A DNA stretch of 63,821 nt, from the NCBI GenBank assembly GCA_016710095.1, contig JADJLL010000024.1:1-63821 (forward strand), written 5' to 3'. The translations under genes were made by a program, and so were the position numbers. Under the pieces are notes generated by a model that was not told the DNA's origin, ran no database searches, and saw only the letters and a program-made list of their open reading frames with translations. The stretch comes from Candidatus Eiseniibacteriota bacterium (GTDB lineage: Bacteria > Eisenbacteria > RBG-16-71-46). Every line of letters begins with the position of its first letter. Positions within the stretch are counted from its first letter, which is position 1. Shown here piece by piece: positions 11,865 through 19,628 of the stretch.

Positions 11865-12479
11865 TCAACGGTAGAGCTGCTTGATCTTCCCCCACGTCGT
11901 GCCGCTCGCCGCGGTGTTGCACGAGAAGTCCACGAGCACGTCGTCGATGCCGATGCCGTCGCTGAAGTTCACGTTCGTGAAGTGCATCGAGACCTTCGCG
12001 ATGCCCGGCGTCGTGAACTCGAGGTGGTCCACCTTGCCGAAGCCGTTCTGCGGACCGGCCGGATAGGTCAGCGGGAACGACTGGAGCGCGACGCCCGCGC
12101 CGTCGAACGACGTCAAGGTCACCGACGACCAGCCGACGCTGATCACGTTCAGCGCGACGTGGCAGGCACGCCAGTCGGGCGAAGGCAGACCGGTCGCGGG
12201 ATCGACCATCGTGATGTCGATGTCGCGGAACACGCTTCCGGCGACACCCACCAGGATGTTCGGCGACGAGGTCGCCTCGGCCGCATCGAGGAAGATCGTG
12301 CACGGCGAGGTGAAGCTCGAGAACTTCACGCCCTGCGCCTGGTACTGCGTCGAGATCGCCGTCCCGTTCGCGTAGGTGTCGAACGTGATCGGGGTCGCCG
12401 CGCGGGCGTCGGGAGCGGCGAGCGCGAGCCCGAAGACCAGCGTCGAGGCGAGTGCCAAGCGGTGGAGTGACAAGGTCAT
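11865..12479 (-). CDS. Exported protein of unknown function, 204 aa
   Basis: A Sec signal peptide is clear (MTLSLHR, LALASTLVFGLALA, then PDARAATP). The mature part starts with ITFDTYANGTAISTQYQAQ and GVKFSSF, a pattern I associate with extracellular beta-sandwich domains seen in PEP-CTERM-type proteins. There is no C-terminal PEP or sorting signal; the protein ends WGKIKQLYR. FSDGIGIDDVLVDF suggests a calcium-binding-like or lectin-like strand near the end. The start is supported by a GGAAGGG ribosome site. No function can be assigned. Confidence 0.8.
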   Translation of the reverse strand: MTLSLHRLALASTLVFGLALAAPDARAATPITFDTYANGTAISTQYQAQGVKFSSFTSPCTIFLDAAEATSSPNILVGVAGSVFRDIDITMVDPATGLPSPDWRACHVALNVISVGWSSVTLTSFDGAGVALQSFPLTYPAGPQNGFGKVDHLEFTTPGIAKVSMHFTNVNFSDGIGIDDVLVDFSCNTAASGTTWGKIKQLYR

Positions 12480-12640
12480 GAGAGCGGCCCTTCCGAGGAT
12501 GCGTGAGCGGGATGCCGGACCCGGGGGCGGACCGGAGAGAGGGACAAGCCTACGGACTGCCCGGCCGGGCCGCCACGACTTTTTCGCCGGGCAGCCCGAT
12601 TGCCGGAATACCTCTCGCCCCCACCGCGGGGGTCAGGGCC

Positions 12641-13652
12641 CTAGAACAGGCGGTAGGTCAACCCGAGCGACAGGGTCTCCTTGAACTGTCCCGCCTTGCG
12701 GACGTTGCGATCCACTTCGGCGATCTGGTCGGCGAGCGGCTTCGCCGGGTCCACGTTCGCGGCCGAGTCGAACTTGTCGTACACGAGCTGCGCGTAGAGG
12801 TTCACGGACAGGTACTTCGTGATGGACGCCGAGAAGTTGTTCTGGAAGCTCACGTCCGGCGCGCGCCAGTAGTCGGCGACGGCCTCACGCCCCGGGAACG
12901 CGGCGATCGCCGCGGCGTCGAAGTCCTCGAGCGCGCTCGACTTCGAATAGAAGACCGGCAGGAACACCATGAGCTGCCCCTTGTAGAGCACCTTCTTGTC
13001 GAGCACGGGGCGCGACGTTGGTCTGCCACTCGAGGCCGCCGTCGTTGCTCGTGAAGCGCTGCCGCTCGAGCGTCACGGGATCGATGCTGCGCGCGAGGGT
13101 CTGGCGGAAGCCGAGGCCGAAGCGCATGAGCCCTTCGGAGTCCTCGGTCTTGAAGAGCACGCGCGCGAGGCCGGCGGTCTCCTTGAGCTTCACGGGATTG
13201 AAGCGCACGACACCGAGCGGGCTGCTCTGGTCCTCGAACTGCGAGTCCATGCGGAGCGCGGCGTACGGATCGGCCCAGCGCTCGAGCGTGAAGCGCCCCG
13301 TGGATTCGAACGCGATCAGGTCGGTCGTCTTGTCCGGCGTGTCCCACACGAGATCGCCGTCGGCGTTCGACGTCTGGCGCGACGTCTGCCCGTACGCGAG
13401 CTGCAGCCGGTTCGCGAGATTGAACTTCTTCGAGAACTGCCGGTCCGCGTTCAGGTCGGAGTTCAGCACCCAGACGATCGAGCCGCGATCGCCGCCCGAC
13501 CAGTTCGAGCTGAACGAACTCTGCGAGACGTTGAGACCCGCGACGGCGCCGAACTTCCAGGGACCGGGTTCCGCGGGCTTGGGGGCGTCGGCGTGCGCGA
13601 CGGCCGCGCCGAGCAGCAACAGCGATGCGAGGGACCACTGCAGGGGACGCAT
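12641..13652 (-). CDS. DUF3078-like outer-membrane barrel protein, one frameshift
   Basis: The ATG at 13652 gives a signal peptide (MRPLQWSLASLLLLGAAVAHA). The mature protein starts WKFGAVAGLNVSQSSFSSNW, the N-terminal signature of DUF3078 proteins, which are predicted beta-barrels common in Bacteroidetes and relatives. Alternating strands follow (KFNLANRLQLAYGQT; FNPVKLKETAGLARVLF). The frame breaks near 13010 within TNVAPR / VLDKKVLYKGQL and then runs to a C-terminal aromatic residue (LSLGLTYRLF), as expected for an outer-membrane barrel. It lies 128 bases downstream of the CarH-like regulator on the same strand. Ligand or transport role is unknown. Confidence 0.78.
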
Positions 13653-13780
13653 GAGAAGGGACGATTCCTTTCGGTTTCGGGACAGGTTCGGGCTTCCGGG
13701 AGTCCGCCGGGAAGGCGCACTCCGTCCGCCTTCGGACAGTTTCGAGCGGAAAAAGTCACTTCGGGCGCGCGGCCCGGGCG

Positions 13781-14737
13781 TCAGCGCCGCGAGGCGGCGA
13801 GGACCGCGTCCATCTCGGCGAGCGACTGGAAGCGCGTGCAGCCCGCGACCTTCTCCGGGCTGCCGCTGCCGCCGAGCCAGACGGCGACGCGCTTCGGCAG
13901 CGCGCCGCGGAGCGCGACCACGCCGCGCCGGGCAGCGGCTGCGGGTACGGAACGCGACACGCTCACCACGACGGCGGCGACGTTCGCCTCCTTCGCCGCG
14001 CCGACGACCTCGGCCGCGGGCGTGTCCACGCCGAGGTACACGACGCGGAAGCCGCGCACGGCGAGCAGCACGCCCGCCATGAGCAGCCCGCCTTCGTGAC
14101 GGTCGCCCGACAGCAGCGCCGCGACGACGCGCGGGCCCTTCGCCTGGCGGTCGAACGGCTCGCGCACTTCGCGCAGCACGTCGGTGAGGCACGCCGTCGC
14201 GAAGTGTTCGTGGCGGATCTCGATCGTGCCGTCGCTCCACTGCTCACCGATGCGCTGGAGGAACGGGCCCGCGAGATCCTGCAGGAAGAGCAGCGGCCCG
14301 AGCCGCGACCACTGCGCGTGGAGCCACGCCACGATCGCGGGCCGGTCGAAGCGGCGCACGGCCTGCAGCACGGGCGTGAAGTCGAGAGGCTCTCCCGCGG
14401 GGCCCACTCGCAGCGCGGGCGAGGCGGTTTCGCCCGAGCCCGCGGCCGTGTCGCGCATCACGGAGCGCTCGGCGTCGGACCGCGGCAGCACGTCCGCCGC
14501 GCGATGGCCCGCCGCGAGCAACGCCGAGATGCCGCGCAGGCGCTCCACCTCCGCGAGCGAATAGAGCCGGTGCCCGGAGGGCTTGCGCTCGGGAACGGGC
14601 GCGCCGTAACGGCGCTCCCACGTGCGCAGCGTCTGCACCGGAATCCCCGTCGCGCGCGACAGTGCGCCGATCGAGATGCCGGCGCCGCCCGCCGCCCCCG
14701 CCACCACGGACTTCTTCACCACCCGCTTCGTCGCCAC
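13781..14737 (-). CDS. carH: CarH-type MerR/B12-binding light-responsive regulator
   Basis: A MerR helix-turn-helix occupies residues 20-70 (ISIGALSRATGIPVQTLRTW, then ERRYG). A four-helix B12-binding cap follows, then a cobalamin Rossmann domain with DRHEGG (D212, H214), matching DxHxxG. The cap carries W167, nine residues, then E177-H178, which is the Wx9EH signature of adenosylcobalamin photoreceptors such as Thermus CarH. In that family the dark tetramer represses and light breaks the Co-C bond. I chose the GTG at 14737 because GGGAG lies eight bases upstream and the 318-residue product fits the family; an ATG at 14917 would add a low-quality Cys/Arg-rich extension. No carotenoid genes are in the window, so the target is unknown. 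Confidence 0.88.
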   Translation of the reverse strand: MATKRVVKKSVVAGAAGGAGISIGALSRATGIPVQTLRTWERRYGAPVPERKPSGHRLYSLAEVERLRGISALLAAGHRAADVLPRSDAERSVMRDTAAGSGETASPALRVGPAGEPLDFTPVLQAVRRFDRPAIVAWLHAQWSRLGPLLFLQDLAGPFLQRIGEQWSDGTIEIRHEHFATACLTDVLREVREPFDRQAKGPRVVAALLSGDRHEGGLLMAGVLLAVRGFRVVYLGVDTPAAEVVGAAKEANVAAVVVSVSRSVPAAAARRGVVALRGALPKRVAVWLGGSGSPEKVAGCTRFQSLAEMDAVLAASRR

Positions 14738-15054
14738 GGACTTCGCTCCCGCGTCGTTGGTTTCTCGAGCGCGCACTCGCGCATGCGCCGTGCACCCTAC
14801 CGGATTCCTGCACTCCTTTTGGAGAGGTTTCGACGCAGGCGCGGCTCCGGGGCCACCCCGCCCCTTCCGCAGTCCACGACAGCCGCCCCCGTTCCGGCAA
14901 TTGTCCTGACTCTTCAATATCTCTTCACTTCCGATTCATAACACGCACCGCAGCGAGCGGCGCCCCATCGGAAGCGTGCGTCGCCACCTTTGCGACGAAC
15001 GCTTTCCCTCGGGCCGGACACTCCGGCCGCTTACGGAACGACTCGGAGGACCCC
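14738..15054. other. Divergent intergenic region between carH-like gene and DUF4397 lipoprotein gene
   Basis: This 317-base region must hold both divergent promoters. Its least GC-rich part is at about 14898-14945 (TTGTCCTGACTC, CAATATCTC, GATTCATAACA), which is the likeliest promoter/operator area. A small palindrome CTCC-TTTT-GGAG lies at 14813-14824. The lipoprotein gene has a GGAGGA ribosome site just before its ATG. I do not see a convincing repeated CarH operator, and no coding sequence apart from the alternative upstream carH start. Confidence 0.4.
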
Positions 15055-15744
15055 ATGAACCGCCTGCTCCGTCTTTCCTCGCTCGTGCTCGCCCTCGCCG
15101 CCACCCTCGCGCTCACCGGCTGCAGCGACGACAACGACAACCCCGTCGCGCCGGTGTCGCAGGCCAGCGTGATGGTCGTGCACGCTTCTCCCGACGCCCC
15201 CGCGGTGGACCTGCTCGTGGACAACACCGTCCAGGGCACCAACCTCGCCTACCCTTCGAACACGGCCTACCTCGGCGTGAACGCGGGCACGCGCAACGTG
15301 AAGGTCAACGTCACCGGCACGACCACGACCGTGATCAACGCGGACCTCGCGCTCACGGCCGGCGCCCACTACACGGTCTTCGCCGCCGACTCGGTGTCCC
15401 AGATCGCGCCGGTCGTCGTGACGGACGACCTGACGATGCCCGCGTCGGGCAAGGCGCACGTCCGCTTCGTGCACCTCTCCCCGAACGCTCCGGCCGTGGA
15501 CGTCGCGGTCACCGGCGGCGGAGTGCTCTTCTCGAACGTCGCGTTCAAGTCCGCCGCGGCCTTCCTGCCCGTGAACGCCGGCACCTACGATCTGGAAGTC
15601 CGCGTGGCGGGCACCAGCACCGTGGCGCTCTCGGTCCCCGGCGTGACGCTCCAGAACGGGAAGATCTACACGATCTTCGCCAAGGGCTTCCTCGGCGGCT
15701 CGGGCGCCCAGGCGCTCGGGGCGCAGATCATCGCGAACAACTGA
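15055..15744 (+). CDS. DUF4397 lipoprotein
   Basis: The 229-residue protein has a lipoprotein signal (MNRLLRLSSLVLALAATLAL, then TGC) and a linker SDDNDNPVAP. It then has two related beta-sandwich units of the DUF4397 type: ASVMVVHASPDAPAVDLLVD and, about 95 residues later, AHVRFVHLSPNAPAVDVAVT. Each is followed by a TYDLEVRVAGT/TRNVKVNVTGT strand. DUF4397 proteins are surface-exposed and their function is generally unknown. GGAGGA lies four bases before the ATG. It is transcribed divergently from the carH-like regulator, which makes it a candidate target, and it is followed by a strong terminator. Confidence 0.9.
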   Translation: MNRLLRLSSLVLALAATLALTGCSDDNDNPVAPVSQASVMVVHASPDAPAVDLLVDNTVQGTNLAYPSNTAYLGVNAGTRNVKVNVTGTTTTVINADLALTAGAHYTVFAADSVSQIAPVVVTDDLTMPASGKAHVRFVHLSPNAPAVDVAVTGGGVLFSNVAFKSAAAFLPVNAGTYDLEVRVAGTSTVALSVPGVTLQNGKIYTIFAKGFLGGSGAQALGAQIIANN

Positions 15745-15764
15745 AGTCCCAGCCGTCCTCACCG

Positions 15765-15805
15765 AACCCGCTCCGGCCTACGCCGGGGCGGGTTCTCGGC
15801 TTTTG
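15765..15805 (+). terminator. Rho-independent terminator after DUF4397 gene
   Basis: AACCCGC-TCCGGC pairs with GCCGGG-GCGGGTT around a four-base loop (15765-15794), and a TTTT run follows at 15801-15804. It separates the DUF4397 gene from the KamA operon. Confidence 0.82.
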
Positions 15806-15941
15806 TGTCGCCCCACGTATCAGAGTTGCGTGGTGACACACCTGTGGGAGCGAAGGTGCGAGAGCGCACCGCCGACTGGATCGCGAAAGGCCCGGCCTGC
15901 CGGCCACCCGAGCGATTCGCCCCACGAGCCGGAGGACTTCC

Positions 15942-17150
15942 GTGAACCCCATCGGGCTGGCCGCATCCTCGAGCACCTCCACTGGCAGCGCCTTCGGAGG
16001 AGCCCCGCTTTCCCTCACCCCGACGGTCGAGTTCGTCCGCTCCGAGGTGCCCGCGCCCTCGCCCGAGCGCAAGGTCAAGTACTACCGCTCGGCCAGCCAG
16101 ATCCCGAACCTCCCGCCCGACGTCGCCATGCAGATCGAGGCCGTCGCCCAGCGCTACGTCTTCCGCGCGAACAGCTACTACCTCGACCTGATCGACTGGA
16201 CCGACCCGAACGACCCGATCCGCCAGCTCGTGATTCCCCGCCGCGAGGAGCTGAACGACTGGGGCGCGCTCGACGCCAGCAACGAGGCGAGCAACTACGT
16301 CGTGAAGGGCGTGCAGCACAAGTACCGCGACACGGCGCTCGTGCTCGTGAACAGCGTGTGCGGCGCCTACTGCCGCTACTGCTTCCGCAAGCGGCTGTTC
16401 ATGAACGACAACGACGAGACCATTCACGACCTGTCGGCGGCGTACGAGTACATCGGCCAGCACACGGAGATCACCGACGTGCTGCTCACCGGCGGCGACC
16501 CGCTCATCATGAGCACGGGCAAGCTGCGCGTGATCCTCGAGAAGTTCGCGGCGATGCCGCACATCAAGACGATCCGCATCGGCTCGAAGATGCCGGCCTT
16601 CAACCCGTTCCGCATCACCGAGGACGCCGACCTGCAGGCGCTGCTGCGCGAGATCACCGGCGGCCCGCGCGCCGTGTACGTGATGGCGCACTTCGACCAT
16701 CCCCGCGAACTCACCGCCGAAGCACGCGAGGGCATCGCCTGCCTGATCGAGAACGGCGTGCGCGTCGTGAACCAGTGCCCGGTCATCCGCGGCATCAACG
16801 ACGACGCGGACGTGCTCGCGGAGCTGTTCACCGAGATGAGCCTGCTCGGCGCGCCGCAGTACTACCTCTTCCAGTGCCGCCCCACGGCCGGCAACCAGGC
16901 CTACGACATCCCGATCGTCGAGGGCTACCAGCTGTTCCAGAAGGCGCAGCGCAAGGTTTCCGGCCTCAACCGCCGCGCGCGATTCAGCATGTCGCACGCG
17001 AGCGGCAAGATCGAAGTGGTCGGTCTCGACGACCAGCACATCTTCCTGCGCTACCACCGCGCGCGTCACGCCCAGGACGACGGTCGCATCGTGGTCTGCC
17101 GTCGCGACGACTCCGCGCACTGGTTCGACGACCTCGTCGAGGTCGGCTGA
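15942..17150 (+). CDS. kamA: KamA-family radical SAM lysine 2,3-aminomutase-like enzyme
   Basis: The GTG start at 15942 sits just after GGAGGA. The 402-residue protein carries the radical-SAM cluster motif C140-GAY-C144-RY-C147, the family fingerprint LTGGDPL and an IRIGSKMPAFNPFRI-type barrel strand. It also has VVNQCPVIRGIND, QYYLFQCRPTAGN and, near the C-terminus, SHASGKIEVVG, where the PLP lysine is expected. Relatives move an amino group from C2 to C3 of lysine or glutamate, or modify EF-P. No efp or genX-type gene is nearby. The frame is intact, and the stop is followed six bases later by the GGT-like gene. I infer that it supplies a beta-amino acid to the pathway encoded downstream; the actual substrate cannot be read from sequence. 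Confidence 0.92.
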   Translation: MNPIGLAASSSTSTGSAFGGAPLSLTPTVEFVRSEVPAPSPERKVKYYRSASQIPNLPPDVAMQIEAVAQRYVFRANSYYLDLIDWTDPNDPIRQLVIPRREELNDWGALDASNEASNYVVKGVQHKYRDTALVLVNSVCGAYCRYCFRKRLFMNDNDETIHDLSAAYEYIGQHTEITDVLLTGGDPLIMSTGKLRVILEKFAAMPHIKTIRIGSKMPAFNPFRITEDADLQALLREITGGPRAVYVMAHFDHPRELTAEAREGIACLIENGVRVVNQCPVIRGINDDADVLAELFTEMSLLGAPQYYLFQCRPTAGNQAYDIPIVEGYQLFQKAQRKVSGLNRRARFSMSHASGKIEVVGLDDQHIFLRYHRARHAQDDGRIVVCRRDDSAHWFDDLVEVG

Positions 17151-17155
17151 GCATC

Positions 17156-18736
17156 GTGACCGCTCCCGCCACGCTCCGCATGGGCCACGCCGTGGCCACC
17201 GCGCATCCGCTCGCGACCGACGCCGCGCTCGAAGTCCTGCGCGCGGGCGGCAACGCGGCCGACGCCGCGGCGGCCGCGGCGTGGATGCTCGCCGTCGTCG
17301 AACCCAGCGGCTCGGGGCTCGGCGGCCAGGCGACGCTCCTCGTGCACGCGGCGGACGGCACGCGCACCGTGCTCGACGGCCATTCGCACGCGCCGCAGGG
17401 TTCGACCCGCCGCGCCGTGGATCGTGCGGCGCAGCGCCGGGGCTTCCGCGCGACGACCGTGCCGTCCATGCCCGTCATCGTGGGCGCACTCGGCGATCGC
17501 TTCGGACGCCTGCCGCTCGCGCAGGTGCTCGCGCCCGCACGCCGCGCGGCGCACGAAGGCTTCGCCGTCACGCCGCTGCTCCGACGCCACGTGCAGTGGT
17601 GCGCCGGGGCGCTCGGCTCCACCGAGTTCGCGGCGCGCACGTTCCTCGTGAAGGGCAGGGCGCCCCGCCGCGGCGCGACGCTCCGCCAGCCCGAGCTCGC
17701 GGCGACGCTCGACCGTCTCGCGCGCCACGGCGTCGCGGACTTCTACACCGGCGCGCTCGCCCGCGAGATCGCGGACGACATGCGCGCGCACGAAGGGCTC
17801 GTCGGACCGGCCGACCTCGCGTCCGCCGCGACGCCCGCCGAGCGCCGTCCGCTCTCGTTCGACTTCCGCGGGCACGAGGTCGTCACGGTGCCCCCTCCCG
17901 GCGGCGGCCTGCAGCTGCTGCTCGGGCTCCGGCTCGCCGAGACGCTCGGCCTGGGCGACGCCGCGAACGACGTCGAATGGTACGAACGCTTCGCGCTGAT
18001 CGTGGACGCGGTGTTCCGCGAGCGCGCGCGCTGGCCGTTCCCGGTCGAGAAGCTCACGCCGTCCCTGATCGACTGGATGCTCGGCGCCGCGCACGCGTCC
18101 GAGATCGCGGCCGAGACGCTCGCGCGCGTCCCCCGCCCGCGCGTCGCGCAGGCCGAGGGCCCCGGCGACACGACGCATCTGTGCGTCGCCGACTCCGACG
18201 GGATGGTGGTGTCGCTCACGCAGTCCATCCAGTCGCTCTTCGGCGCGAAGGTCGCGAACGAACGGCTCGGCTTCTTCTACAACAACTACCTCTGCACCTG
18301 TTCGCGCAGGCTCGGCCCCTCGCGCCTGCGCTCCGGCGCGCGCCCGCAGTCGAACGCCGCCCCCACGGTGGTGTTCCGCGGGCCCGCCGCCGATCCCGGC
18401 GCGCCGTGGTTCACGCTCGGCGCGGCCGGCAGCCGCCGCATCACGTCGTCGCTTCTCCAGGTCGTCACGCAGGTCGTGCTCCGCGGCCGTTCGGTCGCCG
18501 AAGCCGTCGATGCGCCGCGCGTGCATCCGACGCTGCCCGGTCCCTACATGGTCGAGTCACGCGCCTCGAGCCCCGAACTGCTCGAGCGTCTCGCGCGCCG
18601 GTTCCGCGGCCCGCTCGTCCCCCGCGCGGGCCACAGCTACGCGATGGGCTGCGTGCAGGCGCTCGTCCGCGCGGAAGACGGCGCGTGGAGCGGCGTCGCC
18701 GACCCGCGACGCGAAGGAGTCGGTCATGGCGAGTGA
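17156..18736 (+). CDS. ggt: Gamma-glutamyltransferase-family Ntn hydrolase without signal peptide
   Basis: The 526-residue protein shows the N-terminal family pattern GHAVATAHPLATDAALEVLR followed by GGNAADAAAAAAW. The catalytic junction GDTTHLCVADSDGMVVSLTQ is also present: the first threonine of TTH is the expected autoprocessing nucleophile, dividing a roughly 340-residue large subunit from the small subunit. The small subunit has the usual GAAGSRRITSSLLQVV. Gamma-glutamyltransferases cleave or transfer gamma-glutamyl groups and are normally periplasmic. Here the GTG start at 17156 (VTAPATLRMGHAV) leaves no signal peptide, so the enzyme is probably cytoplasmic. It follows kamA by five bases and overlaps the next gene by 11, so it belongs to the same operon. 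Confidence 0.93.
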   Translation: MTAPATLRMGHAVATAHPLATDAALEVLRAGGNAADAAAAAAWMLAVVEPSGSGLGGQATLLVHAADGTRTVLDGHSHAPQGSTRRAVDRAAQRRGFRATTVPSMPVIVGALGDRFGRLPLAQVLAPARRAAHEGFAVTPLLRRHVQWCAGALGSTEFAARTFLVKGRAPRRGATLRQPELAATLDRLARHGVADFYTGALAREIADDMRAHEGLVGPADLASAATPAERRPLSFDFRGHEVVTVPPPGGGLQLLLGLRLAETLGLGDAANDVEWYERFALIVDAVFRERARWPFPVEKLTPSLIDWMLGAAHASEIAAETLARVPRPRVAQAEGPGDTTHLCVADSDGMVVSLTQSIQSLFGAKVANERLGFFYNNYLCTCSRRLGPSRLRSGARPQSNAAPTVVFRGPAADPGAPWFTLGAAGSRRITSSLLQVVTQVVLRGRSVAEAVDAPRVHPTLPGPYMVESRASSPELLERLARRFRGPLVPRAGHSYAMGCVQALVRAEDGAWSGVADPRREGVGHGE

Positions 18737-19628
18737 AGTGCTGGAGCACCCGACCGTCGAAGCGAGGCGCGCGCAGCGCGTCGCGCGGCGCCGCGCGCTG
18801 CGCCGCGGCACCATGCTCGCGCTGCTCGCGCTCGCGGCCGCCGTGCTGGCGCTCAAACTCGTGCCCTCGCCGGCCGCCGAAACGGTGCGCCACTTCGTCG
18901 CGCTGCGGCAGGCGAACGGCCCGCTCTCTTCGCACCTGTCGCACGTGCTGCTCGTGCCGCTCGGCGCTCTGTTCGCCGTCTTCTTCCGCCTCACGCTCGG
19001 CGTGCGCGTGCTCGGCCCGTTCCGCTCGGTGCTGCTCGCGATCGCGTTCCGCATGACGGGCCTGGTCGTCGGCCTCACGTTCGTCATCGTCGTGCTCGCC
19101 ACGATCGTCGCGGTGCGCCCGCTGCTCGCGCGCATGCGGCTGCCCCAGTACTCGCGGCTCTCGGCCACGCTCAGCACGGTCGCGCTCGTGATCGTGCTCA
19201 CGGTGCTCGTCGGGCGCGCGTTCGGCTGGCAGGCGCTCACGCTCGCCGGCTACTTCCCGATCGTCGTGCTCAGCCTGACCGCGGAAGGGTTCGCCTCGGC
19301 GCTGCGTCGCGAGGGCCCGCGTTCGGCGCTGTGGCGCGGCTTCGCCACGGTCGCGCTCGGCGTCTTCATCGCGCAGCTGTCCGCCGTGCCGGGTTTCGAG
19401 GCGCTGCTCTTCGATCATCCCGAACTGCTGCTCGTCGAGGTCGCGCTCATGCTCGCGACCGCCGAGTTCCTCGGGTTCCGCCTGTTCGCCTCGCTCAACC
19501 CTCCCGTCAAGAAGCGCCGGCGCAAGAAGCGCCGCAAGCGGCTCGAGGCCAGGCGCAAGGCCATGGTCGCCGAGTACGAGCTGCCTTCCTCCGTTCCCAC
19601 GTCCACGCCGGAGACTTCCGCGTCATGA
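18726..19628 (+). CDS. Seven-transmembrane protein of the transglutaminase-associated 7TM family
   Basis: A basic N-terminus (ARRAQRVARRRALRRG) precedes about seven hydrophobic segments: LALLALAAAVLAL, LLVPLGALFAVFF, LLAIAFRMTGLVVGLTFVIV, TLSTVALVIVLTVLV, YFPIVVLSLTAEGF, FATVALGVFIAQL and LLVEVALMLATAEFL. The order and the AFRMTGLVVGLT and FPIVVLSLTAEG motifs match the 7TM domain usually fused to an inactive transglutaminase (UUP1 type). Here that extracytoplasmic domain is absent, and the C-terminal tail is strongly basic (KKRRRKKRRKR). The family is known next to ATP-grasp peptide ligases, as here. Its start overlaps the GGT stop and its stop overlaps the next start (ATGA). Confidence 0.82.
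   Translation: MASEVLEHPTVEARRAQRVARRRALRRGTMLALLALAAAVLALKLVPSPAAETVRHFVALRQANGPLSSHLSHVLLVPLGALFAVFFRLTLGVRVLGPFRSVLLAIAFRMTGLVVGLTFVIVVLATIVAVRPLLARMRLPQYSRLSATLSTVALVIVLTVLVGRAFGWQALTLAGYFPIVVLSLTAEGFASALRREGPRSALWRGFATVALGVFIAQLSAVPGFEALLFDHPELLLVEVALMLATAEFLGFRLFASLNPPVKKRRRKKRRKRLEARRKAMVAEYELPSSVPTSTPETSAS

Noticed and set aside
12557..12632. Inverted repeats CTGCCCGG/CCGGGCAG and CCCCC/GGGGG near the DUF3078 gene end
   Set aside because: Short, GC-only and with long or poor loops; expected by chance at this base composition, so not annotated as terminators.
15803..17155. N-terminal extension of the GGT frame across kamA
   Set aside because: That part of the frame lies over the intact kamA gene and is Arg/Pro-rich noise; GGT starts at the GTG at 17156.
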